NCBI GenBank assembly: GCA_031296355.1
Contig: JARLFX010000221.1
Coordinates: 1 to 41,892, forward strand
Length of the DNA stretch: 41,892 nucleotides
Direction of reading: 5' to 3'
DNA from: Acidobacteriaceae bacterium
GTDB taxonomy: Bacteria; Acidobacteriota; Terriglobia; Terriglobales; Acidobacteriaceae
Part shown: positions 1 through 7,892 of the stretch, one piece after another
Position numbering within the stretch: the first letter of the stretch is position 1
Layout: every line of letters begins with the position of its first letter
Notes under the pieces: model-generated
Databases searched by the model: none
What the model was told of the DNA's origin: nothing
Seen by the model: only the letters and a program-made list of their open reading frames with translations
Program-made: the position numbers and the translations under genes

Positions 1-34
1 CCCGTAAAGCCTGGCTTTGCGGGCGCATTTTTTT
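1..34 (+). terminator. Intrinsic terminator of an upstream gene
   Basis: An 11-bp stem (bases 1-11 pairing with 13-23, one G-T pair) with a very tight loop is followed, after CGCA, by a seven-T run at 28-34. It probably ends a plus-strand gene that lies left of the window, and it insulates uppP from that gene. Confidence 0.65.
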
Positions 35-122
35 GTTAAATTATGGCGCCCGCATCCAGCGTGGTTAGGGCTGCTAAAGTTTTCCGCACCAGGTTGTTGC
101 GAAGCGCAGTTATGATGGCCAT

Positions 123-998
123 ATGTCTCTCTGGCAAGTCATCATTCTCGCATTCGTACAAGGGCTGGCAGAGTTGTTGCCGGTCTCCAGTTCCGCACAT
201 GTGGTTGTCACCGAAAAACTGATGGGGCTGGACCCTTCGTCGCCGGAGATGGCGCTGCTGCTGGTACTGCTGCATACCGGCACTATGTTTGCCGTGATCC
301 TTTATTTCTGGAAGCAGTGGAAGCAGAGCTTCTTCTCCAGCGCGCACACCTTCTGGCGCATTGCGCTGCGCCTGTTCGTCGCCACGGCGGTTACGCTTGT
401 TGTGGGCGAAGGGTTGATGAAGACCATTGAGAAGATTTTTGGACATGGGCAGAAGATCGAGCCGGAACAGTTCTTTGGCCGCCTGGATATGATTGCACCC
501 GCACTGCTGGCCGCCGGCGTACTTATTCTGATTGCAGGCTGGAAAAACAACAATAGCAAGGAAGGCAGTGCGTTTGAAGATGATGGAACGCCGCGGCCCT
601 GCATGAAGCAGGCGAGCATCATCGGCGCGGTGCAGGGAATGTGCCTGCCCTTTCGCGGCTTCTCGCGCTCGGGCGCTACGATCTCTACCGGCCTGCTGAT
701 GGGCGTGGCGAAGGCGCAGGCGGAGGCATTCAGTTTTGCTCTTGCCGTGATACTCACGCCGCCGGTGGTGGCGCGCGAACTGCTGCGGCTCATAAAGATT
801 CGTCATCTGGAAGGCGGCGCAGCATTAGGAGCAGCAGTCGTTCCAGGCATGATTGGCATGGTGTGTGCATTTCTCGCCGGCCTGCTCGCACTCAAATGGC
901 TCAGTAAGTGGCTTGAGAGCGGCAAGTGGTATCTTTTCGGCGTGTACTGCATCGCGGCATCGATTGTAGTGGGCGTGTTGCACCACGCAGGCTACTAA
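123..998 (+). CDS. uppP: Undecaprenyl-diphosphatase (UppP/BacA family)
   Basis: Integral membrane enzyme that dephosphorylates undecaprenyl diphosphate to recycle the lipid carrier for peptidoglycan and other cell-wall polymers. The 291 residues match the family length and the protein is strongly hydrophobic with about seven or eight membrane segments. Near residues 13-27 the first signature reads QGLAELLPVSSSAH, keeping the acidic residue and the His of the usual QGxTEFLPISSTGH. The second signature near residues 175-185 reads FRGFSRSGATI, where most members have PGxSRSG, so the Pro is replaced by Arg while SRSG is intact. No clear Shine-Dalgarno precedes the ATG. An upstream terminator suggests it has its own transcription unit. 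The family call is firm; the variant second motif may mark a subgroup. Confidence 0.93.
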   Translation: MSLWQVIILAFVQGLAELLPVSSSAHVVVTEKLMGLDPSSPEMALLLVLLHTGTMFAVILYFWKQWKQSFFSSAHTFWRIALRLFVATAVTLVVGEGLMKTIEKIFGHGQKIEPEQFFGRLDMIAPALLAAGVLILIAGWKNNNSKEGSAFEDDGTPRPCMKQASIIGAVQGMCLPFRGFSRSGATISTGLLMGVAKAQAEAFSFALAVILTPPVVARELLRLIKIRHLEGGAALGAAVVPGMIGMVCAFLAGLLALKWLSKWLESGKWYLFGVYCIAASIVVGVLHHAGY

Positions 999-1130
999 AG
1001 ACCACTGTCTCGGTTATCTGATAGCAAACACACTCTTTCATCCGGACATGCAGTATGGCTGGATGGAAAGCAGCGTCTGCATTGCAGAAAATAATTCTCT
1101 TTTTTTGCAATCCGCCTGTTCCAACGTGCA

Positions 1131-1153
1131 GTTGGTTGCGTACATTAACCAAC
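1131..1153. promoter_or_regulatory. Candidate operator upstream of bufA
   Basis: A perfect inverted repeat, GTTGGTT-N9-AACCAAC, lies about 75 bp before the bufA start in the uppP-bufA gap. The arms are 16 bp apart centre to centre, about one and a half helical turns. A weak -10-like hexamer, TACATT at 1141-1146, overlaps the spacer. Arms and spacing suit a dimeric regulator, but no known family consensus was recognised. Confidence 0.35.
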
Positions 1154-1227
1154 ACAGTCAGGGTGGAACCCGGCGGCCGGTAAGTCCATGGCCCTCTTCC
1201 CCAGCCTGAACTTCACGGAGGAACACA

Positions 1228-1524
1228 ATGACTCACTCAATGAAAGCACTGATGGTAACTGCCGCGGTCTCTGGTCTGCTTGGCGGTTCCGCAACCCTGT
1301 TCGCAGCTCCGGCGCCGGCAGCAAGCGGTTCCACAACCGTCTCTGTCGCGGGTAGCCCGGCAACCACCGGCGCGTACTTTGCTGACAAACATGCCTGTAA
1401 GGGCGCAAACAGCTGCAAGGGACAGGGCGGTTGCAAGTCCAGCGACAACGGCTGCAAGGGCAAGAACAGCTGCAAGGGCAAGGGCGGATGCGCCACCGAC
1501 GGCAGCAAGATGCCAAAGGAGTAA
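1228..1524 (+). CDS. bufA: Bufferin-type RiPP metallophore precursor
   Basis: A 98-residue exported precursor peptide. Residues 1 to about 26 form a Sec signal peptide (basic start, hydrophobic core, cleavage near LFA-AP). An Ala/Ser/Thr-rich linker follows, then a core with two tandem repeats, each CKGxNSCKGxGGC (CX5CX5C), giving six cysteines in a Lys/Gly/Asn-rich setting. A clear GGAGG lies 7 bases before the ATG. The DUF692 (MNIO) and DUF2063 genes immediately downstream identify it as substrate of that pair. In characterised bufferins the enzyme converts core cysteines to heterocycles and the exported product binds copper. Export and the cysteine repeat are seen; modification and metal binding are inferred from family and context. 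It resembles the BufA2-like rather than the DUF2282 (BufA1) type, though I could not run a profile. Confidence 0.85.
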   Translation: MTHSMKALMVTAAVSGLLGGSATLFAAPAPAASGSTTVSVAGSPATTGAYFADKHACKGANSCKGQGGCKSSDNGCKGKNSCKGKGGCATDGSKMPKE

Positions 1525-1618
1525 TCGCAATCCCATCCTGTGAAGAGGGCAGCGGCCAACTGGGTCTGCCCTCCACACTTTGCAGCTCAGAGCTCACTCC
1601 CCGGAGTTTCTCACTTCC

Positions 1619-2488
1619 ATGCCAGCCAATCGCTTTAATGGATTCACGGACTATGGTGTTGGCATCGGCCTGCGCATACCGCACTATGTCCACATCCTGG
1701 AAAATAAGCCGGTCTGCGACTGGTTTGAGATTATTTCTGAAAATTACATGATCGATGGCGGACGTCCGCTGCAGGTGCTGGATGCCATCCTGGAGCAGTA
1801 CAAGGTGGTGCAGCATGGCGTGTCGATGTACTTCGGCTCGGCGGGCCAGCTGGATGCGGAACACCTGAAGCGGCTGAAAGAGTTGACGAAGCGCACCAAG
1901 ACGCCGTGGCTCTCTGACCATCTCTGCTGGGGCTCGGTCGACGGACGCTACACGCATGATCTGTTGCCGATGCCGTATACGTGGGAGGCAGTGAAGACTA
2001 CAGCGGATAAAATTCGCCAGGTGCAGGATTACTGCGAGCTACCTGTTGTGGTTGAAAATGTTTCCAGCTATGCGGAGTTCCACGCATCGGAGATGAATGA
2101 GTGGGAGTTTTTGAATGAGGTGGTGGAGCGCGCGGACTGTGGCATTCTGCTGGATGTGAACAATATTTATGTCTCCTCGCAGAATCACAGCTTCGATCCG
2201 ATGGATTACGTGAACGCCGTTCCCGCCGAACGCGTGGCGCAGATTCACATCGCCGGCCACTCGAAATATCAGAAGTACATTCTGGACACGCACGATCATG
2301 CTCCGATCGAGCCGGTGTGGCAGCTCTATGCCCGCGCCATTGAACGCTCTGGGCCTACGGCCACGCTGCTCGAATGGGATGACAAGATTCCTTTGTTCGA
2401 CGAAGTGCACGGCGAGGCGATGAAGGCGCAAAAGTTTCTGGATGATGCGCGTGCGAAATCTGCCACGGCAACGTTGGCGGTGCAATGA
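1619..2488 (+). CDS. bufB: DUF692 family multinuclear non-heme iron oxidase (BufB)
   Basis: A 289-residue TIM-barrel-type MNIO enzyme expected to modify the cysteines of the BufA peptide. Candidate metal ligands sit in family-typical motifs: HGVSMYFGSA (His66), SDHLCWG (His101), VVVENVSSY (Glu146), ILLDVNNIY (Asp179), IHIAGH (His210, His214) and LLEWD (Glu252). An upstream TTG at 1580 would add 13 residues. The ATG at 1619 is preferred because GGAG lies 12 bases before it and the protein then begins MPANRFNGFTDYG, like DUF692 proteins that open shortly before the GxG strand. It follows bufA by 94 bp and its stop overlaps the bufC start by 4 bp, which suggests translational coupling and a stoichiometric BufB-BufC complex. 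Family members include MbnB, TglH and ChrH, but the DUF2063 partner and the precursor type point to the bufferin branch. Confidence 0.93.
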   Translation: MPANRFNGFTDYGVGIGLRIPHYVHILENKPVCDWFEIISENYMIDGGRPLQVLDAILEQYKVVQHGVSMYFGSAGQLDAEHLKRLKELTKRTKTPWLSDHLCWGSVDGRYTHDLLPMPYTWEAVKTTADKIRQVQDYCELPVVVENVSSYAEFHASEMNEWEFLNEVVERADCGILLDVNNIYVSSQNHSFDPMDYVNAVPAERVAQIHIAGHSKYQKYILDTHDHAPIEPVWQLYARAIERSGPTATLLEWDDKIPLFDEVHGEAMKAQKFLDDARAKSATATLAVQ

Positions 2489-3414
2489 TGGCGGTATCGG
2501 CGCAGGAAGAGTCTCCGCTGCTGGAGCTGCAGCGACGCATGGCGCGTGCGGTGATGCAGCCCATCACGCGTAACGAAACCATGGTGCGCCGCAATGCAGA
2601 CGGCGTGAATATGCAGCAGGAGGCAGCAGAGTTCATCAAGCCGAATGACCGGCTGACTTCGTTTGACCGGTTGGAGATTTACAACCGGCAGTACTGGTTC
2701 CGGTTGTTCGGTGCCTTTGAGGAAGATTTTCCCGGATTGCAAGCGATTGTGGGCAAGAGAAAATTCGAAGCGCTGATGCGCGCGTACCTGGTGGAGTGCC
2801 CATCCACATCGTTTACGCTGCGCAATCTTGGAGCGAAGCTGGAGGCGTGGTTGCGCGGCAATCCGCAGTACATCGACGAGCGCAAGGAGCTGGCGCTGGA
2901 CATGGTGCGGCTGGAGTGGGCGCATATTGAGAGTTTCGACTCCGCTGAGGTTGCCCCGCTTGATCCTGCGCAGCTTGCGATGATTGGGCCGGGCAGCGTC
3001 TTTCAACTACAGCCGCATATTCGTCTGCTTGCGCTGCGCTATCCGGTCGATGATCTGCTGATCACGGTGCGCAGCGATGCGGGCGATAGCGACACCAGCT
3101 CGAACAATGCGACGGTGACGCGCAAGAGCCGCGCGGTGAAAAAGGTGGCGCAGCTTGCACCGCAGGATATCTACCTTGCCGTGCATCGCCACGAAAACTC
3201 GGTGTACTACAAACGGCTCGCGCCGGAGGAGTTCGGCATTCTCGCTGCGTTGCAGCGCGGGTTGACGCTGGAAGCGGCGATTGAGCAGGGTTGTGCGGGC
3301 AGTGCGCTGGAAGCTAACGAAGCATCGGAGCTGCTGCAGGGAATGTTCGCAACATGGTCCAGGCTGCGCGGATTTGCGCCCGCAGGTAATCACCAGGTGG
3401 TTACGTCTGCGTGA
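2485..3414 (+). CDS. bufC: DUF2063 family RiPP partner protein (BufC)
   Basis: A 309-residue partner of the MNIO enzyme. The N-terminal DUF2063 domain spans roughly residues 10-110, with family-typical features LEIYNRQYWFRLFGAFEEDF and, further on, YLVECPS and SFTLRNLG. The C-terminal half (about 110-300) resembles the winged-helix-like region of such partners. It is interrupted near residues 195-220 by a Ser/Asn/Lys-rich low-complexity insert. In characterised systems this partner binds the precursor and presents it to the DUF692 enzyme. The ATG overlaps the bufB stop (ATGA); a second ATG follows directly, so the exact start is uncertain by one codon. No signal peptide is visible, in keeping with cytoplasmic modification before export. 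Confidence 0.88.
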   Translation: MMAVSAQEESPLLELQRRMARAVMQPITRNETMVRRNADGVNMQQEAAEFIKPNDRLTSFDRLEIYNRQYWFRLFGAFEEDFPGLQAIVGKRKFEALMRAYLVECPSTSFTLRNLGAKLEAWLRGNPQYIDERKELALDMVRLEWAHIESFDSAEVAPLDPAQLAMIGPGSVFQLQPHIRLLALRYPVDDLLITVRSDAGDSDTSSNNATVTRKSRAVKKVAQLAPQDIYLAVHRHENSVYYKRLAPEEFGILAALQRGLTLEAAIEQGCAGSALEANEASELLQGMFATWSRLRGFAPAGNHQVVTSA

Positions 3415-3530
3415 AATTGTATTCCTTCACTTCACCAAACCATTGCTGACGCCGATAGATAGCTCAAGGTAAAAGAGCGAGCCGTGTCTCTGTACAGCTT
3501 GCCTTACTTGAGACCTGCCCGGAGCCTGCC

Positions 3531-5507
3531 GTGAGAACCCGCGCCGTTCGATTTCTCTCTACCGACAGCGGCATCTTGACGCTGCTCGCTGTCATGACGC
3601 TTCTGCTTGCGCTTGGCGGGGTGAAGCTCAGCCGCATGGTGGCGGCGAACATGCTGTGCGCCGATGCTGAATTTACCTCCAGCGCATGGGCCGCGGCGCT
3701 GATGGATAGCGCGAACATTCCTGCGCTTATCGACGGCGCACCGCCCTCAGCTACGACGCGCCACTTTCTGGAAGCTGCAACGCAGACCGGCAGCATCTAC
3801 CGCTACGCTATCTGGAATCGCAGCGGGGAACTGGTCTTCGCTTCAACGCGACGGCAGCCGCTGGTTGCGCCCATCAGTCCGGTGGTGCGCTATGGTGATC
3901 ATATTGGTGGCGGCATTCTCTCTGGCTGGCGGCGCACGGAGACGCATCGCAGCAAGACTGCAGAGGATGCGGCGTATTATGCGGATTCGTTTATTCCCAT
4001 CCGCCGCAATAATCAGACTATTGGCGTAGTGGAAGCGAGTCTCGATCTAACCGCTGCTGAAGGGATGTACGAGAGATCGTTTCTCATCACGGAAGGCATT
4101 ATCGCGCTCGGCGTTCTGCTGGCCGGCGGTATTCCGGGGCTGCTGGTGTGGCGCAAGATGCATGCTCATCGTGCCGCGCAGGCGCGCGCTATTTTTCTGT
4201 CGGAGCACGACAATCTTACCGGCATTGCCAATCGCAAATCGCTGGAAGACCGTGCGGATGGCGCACTTGCCTGGAGCCAGCGGAACCAGAGTTTTATTGC
4301 GGCGCTGCTGATTGATATGGACCGCTTCAAGGAAGTGAATGATAATTTCGGCCATAGCGTGGGCGATCAGATGTTGAAGGCTTTTGCTGCGCGGCTGAAG
4401 GACACCATCCGCGCCGGCGATATGGTGGCACGCCTGGGAGGAGACGAGTTCGTTATCCTGCAGGTCGGCATTGGCCAGCCCGTGGGAGCGCGTTCGCTGG
4501 CCGGCCGTTTGATTGAGGCGCTGGCGGCGCCCTACCAGATTGGCGATCTGCAACTGAGCTGCGGGGCCAGCATTGGCGTGGCGATTGCGCCAACGGATGC
4601 GGACAACTGGGAGTCGCTGCTGGTCTGCGCGGATGTGGCGCTTTACAACGCCAAGGCGGAGCGCGGCAACGCCGTTGCATTCTTTCAGGCGGGAATGGAT
4701 GCCAGCTTTCGCGAACGCCGCCAACTGGAGCAGGATCTGCGCCGCGCTCTGGCGACGAGTGCATTTGAGCTCGCCTATCAGCCGCTCTTCAGCTTTCACG
4801 ATCACCGGCTGCTCGGATTTGAAGCGCTGCTGCGCTGGCCACGCGGGTGGACTCCACAATCGCCCGCGCAGTTTATTCCTGTGGCGGAGGAGTCCGGGTT
4901 GATCGTCCCCATCGGAGCGTGGGTGTTGCAGGCTGCATGTATCGCGGCTGCCGCATGGACGCGGCCGCTGAAGATCGCGGTGAATCTTTCGCCGGTGCAG
5001 TTTCGCAACGGCGATATTGTTTCCGTGGTGGAGGAGGCGTTGCATGTCTCCGGCCTGGACCCGACACGGCTTGAACTGGAGGTGACGGAGACGTTGTGGA
5101 TTCAGAATGCGGATTCGGTGCTGGAGCAGCTGGCACGGCTGCGCGCCATGGGAATCAGCATTGCGCTGGATGATTTCGGCACGGGCTACTCCAGCCTTAC
5201 GTATCTGTGGAAGTTTCCCTTCGACGTGGTGAAGATCGATCGCTCGTTTGTCTCTGGCATGAAGCTCGACCCCAAGGCGAACGCTATTGTGAATACCATT
5301 GTTGCGCTGGGGCGCACACTCGATCTGACAGTGACGGCTGAAGGCGTGGAGACGGCGGCGCAGGCGCTCGCGTTGAAGGAGGTTGGCTGCGATCAGGTGC
5401 AGGGCTTCCTGTATGGCCGCCCGGTCAACGGCGTCTCAGCCAGCGCGCTGGTGGATGCCGATGCGCGCTCTACGCCGATTACGGTGCAACTGGCGGCTGC
5501 GGGGTAG
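3531..5507 (+). CDS. Membrane-bound GGDEF-EAL cyclic-di-GMP enzyme
   Basis: A 658-residue sensor that can in principle make and degrade c-di-GMP. An N-terminal membrane helix (about 14-33) and a second one (about 182-205) enclose a periplasmic CACHE-like domain (SFIPIRRNNQTIGVVEASLD). The GGDEF domain has an intact catalytic RLGGDEF near residue 303 and, five residues before GGDEF, an RAGD inhibitory-site motif. The EAL domain has FEALLRW near residue 430, LDDFGTGYSS near 546 and AEGVET, so both active sites look complete. The start is GTG with GGAG upstream; no in-frame ATG matches as well. It begins 116 bp after bufC on the same strand and is followed by the DoxX gene, so it may be co-transcribed with the bufferin genes. 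Which activity dominates, and the signal sensed, cannot be read from sequence. Confidence 0.92.
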   Translation: MRTRAVRFLSTDSGILTLLAVMTLLLALGGVKLSRMVAANMLCADAEFTSSAWAAALMDSANIPALIDGAPPSATTRHFLEAATQTGSIYRYAIWNRSGELVFASTRRQPLVAPISPVVRYGDHIGGGILSGWRRTETHRSKTAEDAAYYADSFIPIRRNNQTIGVVEASLDLTAAEGMYERSFLITEGIIALGVLLAGGIPGLLVWRKMHAHRAAQARAIFLSEHDNLTGIANRKSLEDRADGALAWSQRNQSFIAALLIDMDRFKEVNDNFGHSVGDQMLKAFAARLKDTIRAGDMVARLGGDEFVILQVGIGQPVGARSLAGRLIEALAAPYQIGDLQLSCGASIGVAIAPTDADNWESLLVCADVALYNAKAERGNAVAFFQAGMDASFRERRQLEQDLRRALATSAFELAYQPLFSFHDHRLLGFEALLRWPRGWTPQSPAQFIPVAEESGLIVPIGAWVLQAACIAAAAWTRPLKIAVNLSPVQFRNGDIVSVVEEALHVSGLDPTRLELEVTETLWIQNADSVLEQLARLRAMGISIALDDFGTGYSSLTYLWKFPFDVVKIDRSFVSGMKLDPKANAIVNTIVALGRTLDLTVTAEGVETAAQALALKEVGCDQVQGFLYGRPVNGVSASALVDADARSTPITVQLAAAG

Positions 5508-5593
5508 AATTTGCCATGCGTCTTACGGTAGACAGTGGGCATCGTCGGCGCATATCGTTAGACCATCGCGGGCAATAGATTGTGGAGGCACGC

Positions 5594-6106
5594 ATGGCGG
5601 CAACTTCGCAGCATTGGTATGCACGGATGAACGATGAATTTTCGCAGATGGCTTCGTGGCTGCAAGCTCCATTTCTGCTGGCGGTGCGGCTCTACTGGGG
5701 CTGGCAGTTTGCGCAGAGCGGATGGGGTAAGCTGCACAATCTGGCGAAGGTGACGGACTTTTTCACTTCGCTTGGCATTCCTGCGCCTGCACTGCTGGCG
5801 CACTTCTGCGCGGGGCTGGAGTTTGTGGGCGGCATCCTGCTTATCCTGGGACTCGCCAGCCGCTTCATCAGCCTGCTACTGGTCGGTAATATGGTGGTGG
5901 CGTTCTACACGGCAGAGCGTGAGGCGCTCTTCTCTGTGATCCGCGATCCGGGCAAGTTTTATACCGCGGATGCGTACACTTTCCTGTTTGCAGCGCTTTT
6001 GATCCTGATTTTCGGGGCTGGCGCCCTCTCTGTGGACCATCTTTTACGCCATCACTTTGCAAAAAAGCATCGCGATCGTCTCGCACAAAGCGAGGAGACA
6101 GCCTGA
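5594..6106 (+). CDS. DoxX family membrane protein
   Basis: A 170-residue protein with four predicted membrane segments and the DoxX signature region AVRLYWGWQFAQSGWGKL followed by the GLEFVGGILLILGL helix. DoxX proteins are small inner-membrane proteins linked to quinone or thiol redox chemistry, and many bufferin operons carry one (sometimes called BufD, or GigT in the gold-induced cluster). The ATG at 5594 is chosen over a GTG at 5582 because GGAGG at 5584-5588 sits 5 bases before it. The gene follows the GGDEF-EAL gene by 86 bp. A role in completing or energising bufferin function is inferred from context only; DoxX genes also occur in many unrelated settings. Confidence 0.85.
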   Translation: MAATSQHWYARMNDEFSQMASWLQAPFLLAVRLYWGWQFAQSGWGKLHNLAKVTDFFTSLGIPAPALLAHFCAGLEFVGGILLILGLASRFISLLLVGNMVVAFYTAEREALFSVIRDPGKFYTADAYTFLFAALLILIFGAGALSVDHLLRHHFAKKHRDRLAQSEETA

Positions 6107-6206
6107 GAGATCGGGATAAAACCGGACCAAAAGGGGAAATGCGACGTTTTCTGTCTGTGACCGTTATCACTTAAATCACAAAAAAAGCGATTTTTTCCAC
6201 AAAAAT

Positions 6207-6323
6207 TTGACACATGTGCTAGTCTATGTACACCGTTCGAAACAAATACGGTTTCAGCACAAACATGCCGAACCCCCGATTTGGATCAAGCGTCAAATTA
6301 AAATAAGCAAGGAACATAGCACA
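6207..6323 (+). promoter_or_regulatory. Promoter element and leader of the cold-shock gene
   Basis: A perfect TTGACA at 6207-6212, preceded by A/T-rich tracts, lies 112 bases before the cold-shock ATG. The best-placed -10 is weak (TACACC at 6229-6234). If used, it gives an AU-rich leader of roughly 85-90 bases, similar in layout to cold-shock mRNAs whose leaders control stability and translation. A palindrome CACATGTG overlaps the end of the -35 element. Confidence 0.4.
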
Positions 6324-6524
6324 ATGGAACAGGGAACAGTGAAGTGGTTTAACGATGCCAAGGGGTTTGGCTTCATCAGCCGTCAGAACGGCGAAGATGT
6401 ATTCGTACATTATTCCGCCATCAACTCGAACGGATTCAAGAGCCTCCAAGAGGGTCAGGCCGTTCAGTTCAACGTCGTGAAGGGCCCCAAGGGCTGGCAG
6501 GCGTCGGACGTGCAGCCTCTCTAA
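6324..6524 (+). CDS. Cold-shock domain protein (Csp family)
   Basis: A 66-residue single cold-shock domain that binds single-stranded RNA/DNA and melts secondary structure. RNP1 (KGFGFI) and RNP2 (VFVHY) are both present, and the start [15 protein letters not shown] is textbook for CspA homologues. The longer in-frame extension from 6207 is rejected. The ATG at 6324 is preceded by AAGGAA, gives the standard length, and leaves a long untranslated leader as expected for the family. A strong terminator follows 30 bases after the stop, so it is probably monocistronic. Whether it responds to cold or is constitutive is not visible. Confidence 0.96.
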   Translation: MEQGTVKWFNDAKGFGFISRQNGEDVFVHYSAINSNGFKSLQEGQAVQFNVVKGPKGWQASDVQPL

Positions 6525-6553
6525 TTGAGAGCTGCTCTACACAAGATCGGCGG

Positions 6554-6582
6554 AAGGGACGGCTCAGGCTGTCCCTTTTCGC
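6554..6582 (+). terminator. Intrinsic terminator after the cold-shock gene
   Basis: A 10-bp stem, AAGGGACGGC (6554-6563) with GCTGTCCCTT (6568-6577), has one G-T pair and a TCAG loop, and runs into TTTT. It ends the cold-shock transcript before the convergent minus-strand gene. Confidence 0.85.
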
Positions 6583-6603
6583 GTTTAAAAATCACCGGTT
6601 CAG

Positions 6604-7533
6604 CTACTTAGGCTGTTCGGGCGTCGTTTGGCTCCCCGCTGGCGCGACCTGTGGCTCCCCATCAGGCTGCTCTGCTGGGAGAATACTGATGGTTGTCCCG
6701 AACTTGCGGTAGTTGCTGCGGGTTACGGTCAGTGTGCCGTCAATCAGGCTGTCAACCAGGAAGACGCGTACATGGCCTTGCCCCTGTACGTCACCCGGTA
6801 GCCACACCTCGTCGCGCACGTGGGTAAACTCCGCCGTGGCGGTGCTTCCTTTGCTGATGTTTGCCACCAGTCCGAACCATCCCACGTGGAATGCTTCGGG
6901 CAGGGTTCCTGTGATTTTGGCGATTTGCCGGTCCTTTTCGTCGATCCAGGCGGTGCCGTTGATGGATTTGACCAGAGCTTCGGCGATGCTGTGCGTCTTT
7001 ACGTCGCGCCTGCCGGTGAAATCGAAGGCGATCACGCTGCGCCCATGCAGCATCTCCCGTCGCTCATTGCTGACCGTAGAAAGCTCCAGCAGCCGCGCTG
7101 CGGTGATGAGCTTATAGCCGGCTGGGTCGGTTTCTGCACCATCGGCCTTCTCTTTGCGCTCTTTGGCCTTGGCCATGGCCTTGTCGATGCGGGCCTTTTC
7201 CTTGGCCGCGTCTTCAGGAGGCAGCGGCTTGCCATTGCGGCTCAAGACGCGTCGCAGCGGTACCCCACCGACGTAGAAAAACTCTGCTTGTTCCACCGTG
7301 GTATGGCCTTTGCTGTCGCGGGTGGTCACGGTGCTGTTGTAGATGTAGTCCTGCGCCACCGCCTCATTGTGCTGCTGGTGAATCTCCACCTCGTGCATCA
7401 GGGCTGGGATTGGCGGCAGGGGAGCGCTGGTGGCGGCGGTGGCTGGCGGCGCCTGCGCCCACACCAGCGTGTGGGCTGCCAGCAACAGCATCGAGACGGC
7501 AAAAAAATGCTTCATTGGCGCAAGGCTTCGCAT
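6604..7533 (-). CDS. Secreted protein of unknown function
   Basis: About 309 residues with a signal peptide (KHFFAVSMLLLAAHTLVWAQ) and a conserved-looking exported body; no enzyme motif was recognised. It resembles outer-membrane lipoprotein-sorting-like (LolA/LolB-fold) acidobacterial proteins in having a predicted mixed beta body with EFFYVGG, ITAARLLEL, VIAFDFTGR and AWIDEKDRQIAKI. A charged Lys/Glu-rich helix sits near residues 110-130 and a Pro/Gln-rich tail ends the protein. The start at 7533 is preferred to 7515 because a TAGGA lies 5 bases before it; both leave an intact signal peptide, and the long upstream extension is dismissed. The start is only 13 bp from the start of the divergent PF04020 gene. 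The LolA-like fold is a guess. Confidence 0.75.
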   Translation of the reverse strand: MRSLAPMKHFFAVSMLLLAAHTLVWAQAPPATAATSAPLPPIPALMHEVEIHQQHNEAVAQDYIYNSTVTTRDSKGHTTVEQAEFFYVGGVPLRRVLSRNGKPLPPEDAAKEKARIDKAMAKAKERKEKADGAETDPAGYKLITAARLLELSTVSNERREMLHGRSVIAFDFTGRRDVKTHSIAEALVKSINGTAWIDEKDRQIAKITGTLPEAFHVGWFGLVANISKGSTATAEFTHVRDEVWLPGDVQGQGHVRVFLVDSLIDGTLTVTRSNYRKFGTTISILPAEQPDGEPQVAPAGSQTTPEQPK

Positions 7534-7546
7534 TACCATCCTACCT

Positions 7547-7879
7547 ATGATTCGAATTCTGGTGAATTGGCTTCTCAACGCGCTCGCGCTCCTGCTGGTC
7601 ACGTATGTGGTGCCCGGTTTTGAGGTGGAGACTTTCTCCACTGCGCTTATCGCTGCGCTGGTTATCGGTCTGCTCAACATTACGCTGGGCTTGCTGCTTC
7701 GCTTTGTTACATGGCCGTTGAACTGGCTTACCTTTGGACTGGTCTACCTGGTGGTAGATGCAATTATTTTGTATTGCGCGAGCAAGCTGGTCAGCGGTTT
7801 CAAGATTCGCAGCTTATGGAGCGCGTTTCTCGGTGCGCTGGTGCTCACGATCTTCCAGTGGCTGATCGGCCTGCGCTAG
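7547..7879 (+). CDS. Phage holin family 4 (PF04020) membrane protein
   Basis: A 110-residue protein that is almost entirely hydrophobic, with four membrane helices and the typical motifs RILVNWLLNALALLL, IIGLLNITLG-like (here VIGLLNITLGLLLR), TWPLNWLTFGL and VDAIILYCASKLVSGF. PF04020 proteins are annotated as phage holin 4 superfamily, but most are chromosomal proteins of unknown function and there is no lysis gene or phage here. The ATG at 7547 gives the usual length. There is no convincing Shine-Dalgarno and the start is 13 bp from the divergent gene's start, so the transcript may be leaderless or its promoter may lie inside that gene. A shared terminator follows. Confidence 0.85.
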   Translation: MIRILVNWLLNALALLLVTYVVPGFEVETFSTALIAALVIGLLNITLGLLLRFVTWPLNWLTFGLVYLVVDAIILYCASKLVSGFKIRSLWSAFLGALVLTIFQWLIGLR

Positions 7880-7892
7880 AGCAGTAACGCCA

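Noticed and set aside
7547..7879. PF04020 phage holin annotation as a sign of prophage
   Set aside because: PF04020 is common on bacterial chromosomes. There are no phage structural, integrase or lysis genes and no attachment repeats around it.
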